From contig FR884114.1 of the NCBI GenBank assembly GCA_000435975.1, positions 20,285-84,284 of the forward strand: a stretch of 64,000 bases of DNA. The letters run 5' to 3'. Source of the stretch: Oscillibacter sp. CAG:241. Its GTDB lineage: Bacteria; Bacillota; Clostridia; Oscillospirales; Oscillospiraceae. The notes beneath the pieces were generated by a model. It did not search any database. It saw only the letters and a list, made by a program, of their open reading frames with translations, and was not told where the DNA came from. Below are positions 43,942 to 52,249 of the stretch, in pieces. The translations under genes were made by a program, and so were the position numbers. Numbering within the stretch: position 1 is the first letter of the stretch; every line of letters starts with the position of its first letter.

Positions 43942-44838
43942 TCAGTCCCGGTGCAGGCTCCCGCGGACAAAATCGCTGAACCGTTGGGCCGCGGACGTCA
44001 GGGGCACGTCCCGCAGGACGCACAGGTCCACGCTGCGGGCCGGGATATCAAAGGATGTGCGCAGCTTCCGCAGACGGCCGCTGTCCAGCTCCCGGTGGAC
44101 GAACTCCTCCGTGACTCCGGCCACGCCGAAGCCGATGGCCGCCAGGTCTACCAGCAGGCTTCGGGCGCCCAGTTCGATCTCCGGGTGCAGATGCAGACCG
44201 TTCTGCAGGAAATACTTTTCCAAAAACAGCCGGGAGGACGCCTTCCGCTCCAGCAGGATCAGCGGGAACTGGGCAATCTCCTCCAGGGAATAGACATGGT
44301 CAAAGTCGCAGGGATACTCCGCCCCGGCCACAAAGATGGAATGGGTGGTCAGGCACGGGAACGTCTCCAGAGACGCCGCCTCCTGAGGGGTGCTGGCAAA
44401 GGCAATATCCACCTTGCCGGATTGCAGCAGGCCCAGGACCTTATGGCTGCGGCCGGAGATGATCTGAATGTGGATGGCCGGGTACTGCCGGTGGAACCGG
44501 TCCAGGTACGGCAGCAGAAACTGGCTGGTAACGGTGTCGCTGGCGCCGATGGTCAGGTGGCCCATTTGCAGATCCCGGCTCTGGGACAGCTTTTCTTCCC
44601 CTGTTTCCAGCAGGCCCATGGCGCTGCGGACGTATTCATACAGCATCCGCCCGTCGGCGGTCAGGGTGACGCCCCGGGAGTTCCGGGCGAACAGGCGGGT
44701 CTGAAGCTCCGCCTCCAGCTGCTTGATGGACTGGCTGACGGCAGACTGGGATATAAACAAAGTCTGGGCCGCGGCGGTAATGTTTCCGGCCTCGGCCACT
44801 TCCTTGAAAACGCGATAAAGCTCCAGCTTCACGGACAT
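43942..44838 (-). CDS. LysR-family transcriptional regulator
   Basis: 298 residues. N-terminal winged helix (FKEVAEAGNITAAAQTLFISQSAVSQSIKQLEAEL, about 10-44) with the usual LysR pattern, then a periplasmic-binding-like effector domain. It is CysL/CbbR-like in outline (HLTIGASDTVTSQFLLPYLDRF). The effector is unknown. Targets may lie in the divergent region toward folT or in xpt-guaA, but there is no direct sign. Downstream of its gene are 134 bases before xpt. Confidence 0.88.
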   Translation of the reverse strand: MSVKLELYRVFKEVAEAGNITAAAQTLFISQSAVSQSIKQLEAELQTRLFARNSRGVTLTADGRMLYEYVRSAMGLLETGEEKLSQSRDLQMGHLTIGASDTVTSQFLLPYLDRFHRQYPAIHIQIISGRSHKVLGLLQSGKVDIAFASTPQEAASLETFPCLTTHSIFVAGAEYPCDFDHVYSLEEIAQFPLILLERKASSRLFLEKYFLQNGLHLHPEIELGARSLLVDLAAIGFGVAGVTEEFVHRELDSGRLRKLRTSFDIPARSVDLCVLRDVPLTSAAQRFSDFVRGSLHRD

Positions 44839-45008
44839 AACAGCACCTCATTAAGAAAAATAATGCGTGTAGGTTTATTATCTGCGGTAATTATATCAGA
44901 TATTTTCAGGAATGCAACCCCCATCTGTATTTCACCGGAGGATTCGGCATTTTTCCCGATTTCCTCTTGCTTTTTCCGGGGGCCGTCTGTATAATCGTAA
45001 CTGGCTTT

Positions 45009-45117
45009 TGCTGCAAGAGTAGAAGCGGCGCGTTAAGTGCCGGTCGGATGGGAGGTTGCCGCCGGACGAAGGGGACCCTGTCTCCGCGGTGCCGTCTTCG
45101 CATCCGCTTTGGCAGCA
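45009..45117 (+). promoter_or_regulatory. Tetrahydrofolate (THF) riboswitch
   Basis: The conserved aptamer is recognisable: AGAGTAG after P1, then GCGTTAAGTG, GGATGGGA, CGAAG, GCGGTGCCG and GCATCCGCTTT. The closing P1 helix pairs TGCTGC (45009-45014) with GCAGCA (45112-45117). The gene downstream is a folate transporter, the typical partner. It is likely to switch translation off when folate is plentiful. Confidence 0.88.
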
Positions 45118-45156
45118 GGCCCGGGGGGCCTGCGCCCTGACAAGTGCATACTCCCC

Positions 45157-45188
45157 AACCTCCTCCCATTTCATCCGAATTAGGAGGT
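45157..45188 (+). promoter_or_regulatory. Expression platform: anti-SD/SD switch of folT
   Basis: ACCTCCT (45158-45164) is exactly complementary to the Shine-Dalgarno AGGAGGT (45182-45188). AACCTCC (45157-45163) is also exactly complementary to GGAGGTT inside the aptamer (45051-45057). The two pairings are mutually exclusive. Confidence 0.65.
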
Positions 45189-45195
45189 ATTTTTT

Positions 45196-45792
45196 ATGTC
45201 CGAGATCCACAACACCAATGCACCTGCCCGCCGGGGGCCCAAGTGGCCCGTGAAGGCCATGGTCACCTGCGCCCTGCTGACGGCTATCAGCGTGGTGCTG
45301 GCCCGGTTCCTGATCCCCACGCCCAACGAGGTGACCCGCTTTTCCTTGGAAGCGGTGCCCATTTTCCTGGCAGGGATGCTGTTCGGGCCGCTGCCTGGGG
45401 CGCTGACAGGCTTTGCCGCCGATTTCATCGGCTGCCTGTTCTCCCCCTATGGCTACAATCCCATTTTCTGCGTGCCCCCCATTCTGTATGGCCTGTGCGC
45501 CGGCCTTTTCCGTCCCTGGCTGACCCGCAGGTGCAGTCCCCTGCGTCTGGCGGCGGCGTTTTTGCCGGCGGTGGTTCTGGGGTCCATCCTGTACCAGAGC
45601 TTCGCCCTGGCCATGATCTACGGCGGCGAGGCCAGGCAGGCGTACTTTTTGGCCCGGTTGGCGGCGCGCAGCGTGCAGTTTGCCATTACCGGCGTGCTGG
45701 ACGTGCTGGTAGTGTGGCTTTTGCAGCGCTCCGGCGCTCTGCGGGCTGTGGGCCTGCCGCCGGTGCAGCCGAAAGGAAATGATAACGTATGA
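45196..45792 (+). CDS. folT: Folate ECF transporter S component
   Basis: 198 residues with six hydrophobic helices. The first (VKAMVTCALLTAISVVLARFL) and PLPGALTGFAADFIGCLFSP fit S components of energy-coupling factor transporters. Assignment to folate comes from the THF riboswitch upstream and folC downstream. The protein binds the vitamin and needs EcfA/A'/T, which are not in the window. The ATG overlaps nothing upstream and has a strong AGGAGG. The stop overlaps the folC ATG (ATGA). Confidence 0.88.
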   Translation: MSEIHNTNAPARRGPKWPVKAMVTCALLTAISVVLARFLIPTPNEVTRFSLEAVPIFLAGMLFGPLPGALTGFAADFIGCLFSPYGYNPIFCVPPILYGLCAGLFRPWLTRRCSPLRLAAAFLPAVVLGSILYQSFALAMIYGGEARQAYFLARLAARSVQFAITGVLDVLVVWLLQRSGALRAVGLPPVQPKGNDNV

Positions 45793-47066
45793 ACATTGAC
45801 GAGACACTATCCTATATCCACGCCGTGTGCTGGCGGGGCAGCGTACCGGGGCTGGAGCGCATCGGCGCGCTGCTGGCCCGGATGGGCGACCCGCAAAAGC
45901 AGATGCGGTTCATTCATGTCACCGGTACCAACGGCAAGGGCTCTACCTGCGCCATGATGGCCAGCATCCTTCGGGCGGCCGGTTATCGGACGGGGCTGTA
46001 TACGTCTCCCTTTCTGATCCGATTCAACGAGCGGATGCAGGTGGACGGCCGGCAGATCACCGACGACGAGCTATGTGAGATCACCGCCTATGTCCGCCCC
46101 CTGGCGGATGCGCTGGACCCTCACCCCACGGAGTTTGAAATGGTCACGGCCATTGCCTTTGCCTATTTTGCCCGGCACAACTGCGACATCGTGGTGTGCG
46201 AGGTGGGCATGGGCGGCGAGTTTGACGCCACCAATGTCATCCCCGCCCCGGAGGCTGCCGTGTTCTGCAACATCGGCCTGGATCACACCCAGTACCTGGG
46301 CGATACCATTGAAAAAATCGCCGCCACCAAGGCCGGGATCATCAAGCCCGGCTGCGAGGCGGTGCTGTACCGCCAGACGGCCTCTGTGGAGGAGATCATC
46401 CGCCAGCGGTGCGAGCGTCTGGGCGTTCCCCTGCACCTGGCGGATTTTGACGGCATCCGTCCGGAAAAGGCCGGACTGGAGGGCCAGGTCTTTGACTGGG
46501 AGGAGCTTGCCGGCCTGCACCTGCCCCTGCTGGGACGGCACCAGCTGTGCAATGCCGCCGTGGCCCTGACAGCCATGCGGGTGCTGCAAAAGCGTGGCTG
46601 GTCCATTACGGAGGAGCACATCCGCCGCGGCCTGGCGGCCACCGACTGGCCCGGCCGGTTCCAGATCATCGGCCATAATCCTCTGTTCATCATCGACGGC
46701 GGGCACAACCCCCAGTGTATCCGGGCGCTGGAGCAGAATATCCGGGATTATCTGCCGGACCGCCCGCTGACGGTGCTTACCGGCGTCATGCAGGACAAGG
46801 ACTATCACTGCATGTACCGGGGCGTGGTGCCCTATGCCCGCTCCTTCATCACCGTCACGCCGGATAACCCCCGCTCCCTGCCTGCCGGGGAGCTGGCAGC
46901 GTATATCCGGGAGCTGGGAGCGCCGGTCACCGCCTGCGATACCATCCGCGGCGGCGTTTCCCTGGCGCTGGAGCAGGCCGGACCCGGCGGCACAGTGCTG
47001 TGTTACGGCTCTCTGTATCTGATCGGCGACGTGGAGACACAGCTGCGGGACCTGAAAAAAAACTGA
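45789..47066 (+). CDS. folC: Folylpolyglutamate synthase / dihydrofolate synthase
   Basis: 425 residues of the Mur-ligase type: P-loop HVTGTNGKGST (about 39-49), Mg-binding EVGMGGEFDATN (about 139-150), NIGLDHTQYLG (about 161-171) and IDGGHNPQ (about 300). It adds glutamates to folates and so traps them in the cell. It is translationally coupled to folT and therefore under the same THF riboswitch. No folP or folK nearby; salvage by uptake seems the point of this operon. Confidence 0.94.
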   Translation: MNIDETLSYIHAVCWRGSVPGLERIGALLARMGDPQKQMRFIHVTGTNGKGSTCAMMASILRAAGYRTGLYTSPFLIRFNERMQVDGRQITDDELCEITAYVRPLADALDPHPTEFEMVTAIAFAYFARHNCDIVVCEVGMGGEFDATNVIPAPEAAVFCNIGLDHTQYLGDTIEKIAATKAGIIKPGCEAVLYRQTASVEEIIRQRCERLGVPLHLADFDGIRPEKAGLEGQVFDWEELAGLHLPLLGRHQLCNAAVALTAMRVLQKRGWSITEEHIRRGLAATDWPGRFQIIGHNPLFIIDGGHNPQCIRALEQNIRDYLPDRPLTVLTGVMQDKDYHCMYRGVVPYARSFITVTPDNPRSLPAGELAAYIRELGAPVTACDTIRGGVSLALEQAGPGGTVLCYGSLYLIGDVETQLRDLKKN

Positions 47067-47176
47067 GTCCAGGGGATTCGCGAGGGACAGGCACATGGAA
47101 AAGCGCCATGTTGTCTGTCCTTCGCTTTTTATCATGGCAGTTCTACAAATTTTCCCGGCAGGCCCTAAAATTTCTG

Positions 47177-47205
47177 TTGCATTTTTATACCGTATCGTGT
47201 AAAAT
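47177..47205 (+). promoter_or_regulatory. Promoter of the ssnA leader
   Basis: TTGCAT (47177-47182), exactly 17 bases, TAAAAT (47200-47205). It predicts a transcript starting near 47212, with a leader of about 150 bases before ssnA. Confidence 0.7.
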
Positions 47206-47211
47206 GAGAGG

Positions 47212-47326
47212 GACAATATAAGATTGGTAGCTGTAAGGAAGTGCCTCGCGCACGGGCTGCAACTATCACTCGGCTGTTGCTTGAGTGTTTCAGATCTCCA
47301 CCCGGAGGTTTGAAACATTTTTCTTT
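47212..47326 (+). ncRNA. Structured leader RNA with intrinsic terminator upstream of ssnA
   Basis: About 115 bases between a promoter and a terminator. Hairpins seen: GTGC/GCAC (near 47241), CACTC/GAGTG (47267-47287), and a 13-bp terminator (47287-47316, with two U-G pairs on this strand) followed by ATTTTTCTTT. It is either an independent small RNA or a riboswitch-like leader of ssnA, whose ribosome site (AAGGAGG) is 30 bases further on. No known class was recognised. Confidence 0.6.
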
Positions 47327-47365
47327 ACCCGGAAGCATTGGAACAATTCATAAGGAGGAACACAC

Positions 47366-48709
47366 ATGAATCTGGTCATCAACGGAAGACTCATCACCCG
47401 GGACGAGGGCGGCAAGGGCTATTATGAGCACGGCGCCGTAGCCTATGAGGAAACCACCATCACCGAGGTAGGCGAGGAGAGCGTCCTGCGGGCCAAATAC
47501 CCCCAGGCCAACCTCATCGACGCCAAGGGCGGCGTCATCATGCCCGCCTTCATCAATGCCCACACCCATATCTACTCCGCCCTGGCAAGGGGCCTGTCCA
47601 TCGTGGGCAACAATCCCACCAACTTCTACGAGGTCCTGGACGGCACCTGGTGGGCCATCGACCGCAAGCTGACCCTGGCCGGCACCCGCGCCAGCGCCGA
47701 CGCCCTGTATATGGACTGCATCAAGCAGGGCGTCACCACCATTTTCGACCATCACGCCTCCTACGCCGAGATTCCCGGCTCTCTGCACACCATTGCCGCC
47801 TCCGCCAAGAAATTCGGCATCCGCTCCTGCCTGTGCTACGAGGTTTCCGACCGGGACGGCGAGGAAAAGTGTCTCCAGGCCATCCAGGAAAATGCCGACT
47901 TCATCACCGAGTGCGAAAGGAACCGGGACCCCATGCTGGCCGCCATGTTCGGCGGACACGCCCTGTTCACCATCAGCGACAAGACCTTTGACCGCATGGT
48001 GGCCGCCAACAACGGCCGCACCGGCTACCACATCCATGTGTCCGAGGGCATGAACGACGTGTACGACAGCCTGCAAAACTATGGCCGCCGCCCTGTCCAG
48101 CGGCTCCAGGACCACGGCATTCTGGGGGAAAAGACCATTCTGGGCCACTGCATCCATGTGAACACCGCCGAAATGGAGATCATCCGGGACACCGGCACCA
48201 TGGTGGTCAACAATCCCGAGAGCAACATGGGCAACGCCATCGGCATCTGCCCGGTGCTCCAGCTGCACAAGCGGGGCATCCTGCTGGGCATGGGCACCGA
48301 CGCCTATACCAACGACATGCTGGAATCCCTGAAGGTGGCCCTGTGCTCCCAGCGGAGTCAGAACTGCCTGCCCAACGTGGGCTGGTGCGAGGTCACGGAC
48401 ATGTTGTTCCGCAACAATGCCAAAATCGGCGAGAAGTATTTCCCGGTGCAGTTGGGGGTGCTGAAGGCCGGCGCTGCGGCGGACATCATCGTTATGGACT
48501 ACAAGCCCTTCACCCCCTTCTCCGACGAGAACATCGACGGCCACATGATCTTCGGCATGACCGGCCGCCAGTGCCAGACCACCATCGCGGGCGGCAAGCT
48601 CCTGATGCAGGACCGGGTGCTGGTGGGTATCGACGAGGAGGCGGAAAATGCCCACATCCTGGAGGCTGCCAAGAAGCTCTGGGGCGATCTGAACCACCGG
48701 ACGTATTGA
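47366..48709 (+). CDS. ssnA: Putative aminohydrolase SsnA
   Basis: 447 residues of the amidohydrolase superfamily. Metal-site motifs: NAHTHIYSALARG (HxH, about 65-77), YHIHVSEG (about 220), GHCIHV (about 258) and GTDAYTND (about 311). The overall sequence is that of SsnA, which in E. coli and many gut anaerobes sits with ygfK, xdh and other purine genes. The set is linked to anaerobic purine and uric-acid breakdown, although the exact SsnA substrate is not fixed. Here ygfK follows after a transposase gene. Confidence 0.9.
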   Translation: MNLVINGRLITRDEGGKGYYEHGAVAYEETTITEVGEESVLRAKYPQANLIDAKGGVIMPAFINAHTHIYSALARGLSIVGNNPTNFYEVLDGTWWAIDRKLTLAGTRASADALYMDCIKQGVTTIFDHHASYAEIPGSLHTIAASAKKFGIRSCLCYEVSDRDGEEKCLQAIQENADFITECERNRDPMLAAMFGGHALFTISDKTFDRMVAANNGRTGYHIHVSEGMNDVYDSLQNYGRRPVQRLQDHGILGEKTILGHCIHVNTAEMEIIRDTGTMVVNNPESNMGNAIGICPVLQLHKRGILLGMGTDAYTNDMLESLKVALCSQRSQNCLPNVGWCEVTDMLFRNNAKIGEKYFPVQLGVLKAGAAADIIVMDYKPFTPFSDENIDGHMIFGMTGRQCQTTIAGGKLLMQDRVLVGIDEEAENAHILEAAKKLWGDLNHRTY

Positions 48710-48713
48710 TTCG

Positions 48714-49202
48714 TTGGAAGCTTTACCAAGGCGGAAGCATCTTCGGCTCAAGTCCTTTGATTATGCACAGGGTTGGTATTTTGTGACGATATGCACCGAC
48801 GGGAAGCAGAAAATTCTCTGTGATCTTGTAGGGCGGGGTGCCCTCACCCCGCCGCTGATCAATCTAACTCCCATCGGTCGTGTGGTTGAAAAGCATATTC
48901 TCCGCACAGGCGATATTTATCCGTCCGTCACAATTGATAAATATGTCATCATGCCCAACCATGTGCATCTGATCATCGTCATCCGTGCGCCGGACGGCGG
49001 GGTGAGGGCACCCCGCCCTACGCACCTGCCATCCGTAGTCCGTTCCATCAAGGCGATGGTCACGCGGGAGGTCGGTCATTCTGTTTGGCAGGCATCCTTT
49101 TACGACCACATCATCCGCAGCCGGCCCGACTATCTCCGCATCTGGCAATATATAGACGAAAATCCCGCCCGCTGGGCGGAGGACGAGTATTACAGCATGT
49201 AA
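48714..49202 (+). CDS. REP-associated tyrosine transposase (RAYT, IS200-like Y1)
   Basis: 162 residues, TTG start 5 bases after ssnA. RAYT pattern: LPRRKHLRL ... FDYAQGWYFVTICT (about 5-28), HUH-type pair NHVHLII (about 81-87) and the catalytic Tyr region SFYDHIIRS (about 137-145). These enzymes nick single-stranded DNA at REP palindromes. The gene is complete. Two inverted copies of a REP-like palindrome lie inside its own coding sequence. It splits what is otherwise a neat ssnA-ygfK pair. Confidence 0.85.
   Translation: MEALPRRKHLRLKSFDYAQGWYFVTICTDGKQKILCDLVGRGALTPPLINLTPIGRVVEKHILRTGDIYPSVTIDKYVIMPNHVHLIIVIRAPDGGVRAPRPTHLPSVVRSIKAMVTREVGHSVWQASFYDHIIRSRPDYLRIWQYIDENPARWAEDEYYSM
48828..48854 (+). 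repeat. REP-like palindrome, copy 1 (inside the RAYT gene)
   Basis: A 27-base unit GTAG + GGCGGGGTG + CCCT + CACCCCGCC + G with a 9-bp hairpin. It is the exact reverse complement of copy 2 at 48995-49021. Confidence 0.8.
48995..49021 (-). repeat. REP-like palindrome, copy 2 (inverted, inside the RAYT gene)
   Basis: The 27-base perfect reverse complement of copy 1, 140 bases downstream, still in the open reading frame. It codes for PDGGVRAPRPT, where copy 1 codes for VGRGALTPP. Confidence 0.8.
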
Positions 49203-49220
49203 AAGCAAGGAGGATATCCC

Positions 49221-52172
49221 ATGTCTGAAAAAATGTATCCCATTCCCTTCCGCTCCCTGATGAACTGGGTGGTCACCGAGTATGCCGGCTGCGGCGACGT
49301 GTTCGGCGTCCACAAGCAGTATCACGCCACCGGCAAGAGCCTGCCGATTTTCGGCGAACGCATCGAAACACCCTTTGGCCCTGCCGCCGGTCCCAACAGC
49401 CAGCTGGCTCAGAACATCATCGCCGCCTATGTGGCCGGCGCCCGGTTCTTCGAGGTGAAAACCGTCCAGAAGATGGACGGTGCGGACCTGGCCGCCTGTG
49501 TGCCCCGCCCCTGCATTCTGGCCAACGACGAGGGTTACAACCAGGAGTGGTCCACGGAGCTCACCGTGCCCCAGGCCATGGACGAGTATATCAAGGCCTG
49601 GTGCGCCCTGAAGGTCCTCAGCAAGGTCTACGGCTTCGGCGACCCCGACGGGTTCGTGTTCAACATGTCCGTGGGCTACGATCTGGAGGGCATCAAGGGC
49701 GAGAAGGTCAACACCTACATCGACGGCATGATGGATGCCGGCCGCACCGCCATTTTCGGCGAGTGCAAGGAGGTCCTGAAGGAGCTGTTCCCCCAGGAGA
49801 CCGCCTTCATCGACGCCATCTCCCCCCGGGTGTCCCGCAGCGTCACCGTCTCCACCCTCCACGGCTGTCCCCCCGACGAGATCGAGCGCATCGCCGGCTA
49901 TCTGATTTCCGAGAAGCACCTGCACACCTTCGTCAAGTGCAACCCCACCATCCTGGGCTATGAGACCGCCCGCCGCACCCTGGACGCCATGGGCTATGAC
50001 TATATTGTGTTCGACGAGCACCACTTCAACGAGGATCTCCAGTGGGCCGACGCCGTGCCCATGTTTGGGCGGCTTCAGGCTCTGGCCGATGAAAACGGCC
50101 TGGAGTTCGGTCTGAAGCTCTCCAACACCTTCCCAGTGGACACCACCCGGGGTGAGCTGCCCAACGATGAGATGTACATGTCCGGCCGGAGCCTGTTCCC
50201 CCTGACCATTGAGATGTGCCACCGTATCTCCCGGCAGTTCCAGGGGAAAATGCGGATCTCCTTTGCCGGCGGCGCAGAGTATTTCAACTGCGACAAGCTG
50301 TTTGCCGCAGGCATCTGGCCCATCACCGTGGCCACCACCATCCTCAAGCCCGGCGGCTACAACCGCCTGCACCAGATGGTGGAGAAGGTGGAGCCCATGG
50401 CCTACCGTCCCTTCAGCGGCACGGATACTCAGGCCATCTGCGAGCTGTCCGCCGCCAGCCATACCGATGTCCACCACGTCAAGCCCATCAAGCCCCTGCC
50501 CAGCCGCAAGAGTGAGAAAAGCGTTCCCTGGCTGGACTGCTTCACCGCCCCCTGTCAGGGCGGCTGCCCCATTGAGCAGGACATTCCCGAGTATATGGAG
50601 CTGTGCCGCAAGGGCCTGTACGCCCCGGCCCTGAAGCTCATCACCCAGAAGAATCCCCTGCCCTTCCTGACCGGCACCATCTGCGCCCACCGGTGTCAGA
50701 CCAAGTGCTCCCGGAACTTCTATGACGAGTCCGTCCGCATCCGGGACACCAAGCTGCTGGCCGCCGAAAAGGGCTACAACGCTCTGATGGCCTCTATCCG
50801 TGTTCCGGAGCGGGTCCCCGGCAAGAAGGCCGCCATCATCGGCGGCGGTCCTACCGGTATTGCCGCCGCCTACTTCCTGGGCCGCGCCGGGATTGAAGCC
50901 ACCATTTTCGAGCGGGAGAGCTGCCTGGGCGGCGTGCCCCGTCATGTGATTCCCGCCTTCCGCATCGCCAATGAGACCATCGAAAAGGATATCGCCCTGA
51001 TGGAGAAGTACGGTGTGGACGTCCGCTGCGGCGCACCGGCCCCCTCGGTGAAGGAGCTGAAGGCCATGGGCTACACCCATATTCTCTTTGCCGTGGGCGC
51101 CTGGAAGCCCGGCAAGCTGGATATCCCCGGCGACGTAGCCGGCGCCATCCAGTGGATGAAGGGCGTCAAGGCCGGGAACATCGCCGTGGGCGGCAGCATT
51201 GCCGTCGTCGGCGGCGGCAACACCGCTATGGATGCCGCCCGTCTGGCCAAGCGCTCCGGCGCCAGGCAGGTAACTCTGGTATATCGCCGGACCCGCAAGT
51301 ACATGCCCGCCGACGAGCATGAGCTGGCCCTGGCCCTCCAGGACGGCGTTACCTTCGCCGAGCTGGCCGCTCCTGTGAAGCAGGCAGACGGCATGCTGAC
51401 CTGTGAAAGGATGGTGCTGGGCCAGGCCGATGCCTCCGGCCGCCGCAGTCCCGTGGGCAGCGGTGAGTTCTTCGACATTCCCTGCGACCTGGTGATCTCC
51501 GCCGTAGGCGAGCAGGTAGACAGCGCCCTGATGGCCGCCAACGGCATTGAGGTGGACAAGAAGGGCCGTCCCGCCTTCCAGACCAATCTTCCCGGCGTGT
51601 ATGCCGCCGGTGACGCCGCCCGGGGCCCCGCCACCGTGGTGGAGGGCATTGCCGACGCCGCCCGCTTCGCCCAGGAGGTCATCGGAACGGCCTATACCTA
51701 TGACATCCCCCAGCAGGCGTACATTACCAAGACCGACGCCCAGGCCAAGAAGGGCGTCCTGCAAATGAGCGGCTGCATCTGCCGCGAGGGCGACCGCTGC
51801 CTGCAATGCTCCACCGTGTGCGAAAACTGTGTGGACTCCTGCCCCAACCGGGCCAACGTGGTCATCGCCATGGCCGACGGCAGCCACCAGATCCTCCATG
51901 TGGACAAGATGTGCAACGAGTGCGGCAACTGCACCCAGTTCTGCCCCTACGCCTCCGAGCCCTGCCACGACAAGTTCACCCTGTTCCAGACCGCCGAGGA
52001 CATGGCCGACTCCCACAATGCCGGCGTCCTGTTCCTGGGCGGGGACATGGTCCGGGTACGCACCTTCGGTGAGCCCAAGGACTACGACCTGAGCAAGGAA
52101 AGCGGACTGCCTGCTGACCTGGAAACGCTCATCGTCACCATCCGTGACAAGTACGGGTATCTGTTCGCCTGA
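49221..52172 (+). CDS. ygfK: YgfK-type iron-sulfur flavoprotein (putative selenate reductase subunit)
   Basis: 983 residues. The N-terminal half is a dihydropyrimidine-dehydrogenase-like barrel (about 1-430). Next come cysteine motifs CQGGCPIEQ and CAHRCQTKC (about 445-500). A GltD-like FAD/NAD(P) domain has GGGPTGIAAAYFLGRAG (about 541), VVGGGNTAMDAARLAKRSG (about 664) and AAGDAARGPA (about 795). C-terminal [4Fe-4S] ferredoxin motifs (CLQCSTVCENCVDSCPN, CNECGNCTQFCPY) complete it. It probably moves electrons in anaerobic purine breakdown together with SsnA. The selenate reductase name is historical. Confidence 0.9.
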   Translation: MSEKMYPIPFRSLMNWVVTEYAGCGDVFGVHKQYHATGKSLPIFGERIETPFGPAAGPNSQLAQNIIAAYVAGARFFEVKTVQKMDGADLAACVPRPCILANDEGYNQEWSTELTVPQAMDEYIKAWCALKVLSKVYGFGDPDGFVFNMSVGYDLEGIKGEKVNTYIDGMMDAGRTAIFGECKEVLKELFPQETAFIDAISPRVSRSVTVSTLHGCPPDEIERIAGYLISEKHLHTFVKCNPTILGYETARRTLDAMGYDYIVFDEHHFNEDLQWADAVPMFGRLQALADENGLEFGLKLSNTFPVDTTRGELPNDEMYMSGRSLFPLTIEMCHRISRQFQGKMRISFAGGAEYFNCDKLFAAGIWPITVATTILKPGGYNRLHQMVEKVEPMAYRPFSGTDTQAICELSAASHTDVHHVKPIKPLPSRKSEKSVPWLDCFTAPCQGGCPIEQDIPEYMELCRKGLYAPALKLITQKNPLPFLTGTICAHRCQTKCSRNFYDESVRIRDTKLLAAEKGYNALMASIRVPERVPGKKAAIIGGGPTGIAAAYFLGRAGIEATIFERESCLGGVPRHVIPAFRIANETIEKDIALMEKYGVDVRCGAPAPSVKELKAMGYTHILFAVGAWKPGKLDIPGDVAGAIQWMKGVKAGNIAVGGSIAVVGGGNTAMDAARLAKRSGARQVTLVYRRTRKYMPADEHELALALQDGVTFAELAAPVKQADGMLTCERMVLGQADASGRRSPVGSGEFFDIPCDLVISAVGEQVDSALMAANGIEVDKKGRPAFQTNLPGVYAAGDAARGPATVVEGIADAARFAQEVIGTAYTYDIPQQAYITKTDAQAKKGVLQMSGCICREGDRCLQCSTVCENCVDSCPNRANVVIAMADGSHQILHVDKMCNECGNCTQFCPYASEPCHDKFTLFQTAEDMADSHNAGVLFLGGDMVRVRTFGEPKDYDLSKESGLPADLETLIVTIRDKYGYLFA

Positions 52173-52192
52173 TCTCTCCCACTATTCGCAAA

Positions 52193-52233
52193 AAAGAGCC
52201 CCTGCCTTCCTTGAGGGAAAGCAGGGGCTCTTT
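52193..52233. terminator. Bidirectional terminator between ygfK and the P-II gene
   Basis: A 13-bp stem, AAAGAGCCCCTGC and its complement, with A-run on one side and T-run on the other. It serves the two convergent genes. Confidence 0.9.
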
Positions 52234-52249
52234 GCCGTCCGGGGGTGTT

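Noticed and set aside
48864..52016. A 1050-codon open frame antisense to ygfK
   Set aside because: It is Gly/Ala/Val/His-rich, has no recognisable domain and mirrors a well-supported gene in GC-rich DNA. It is a shadow frame.
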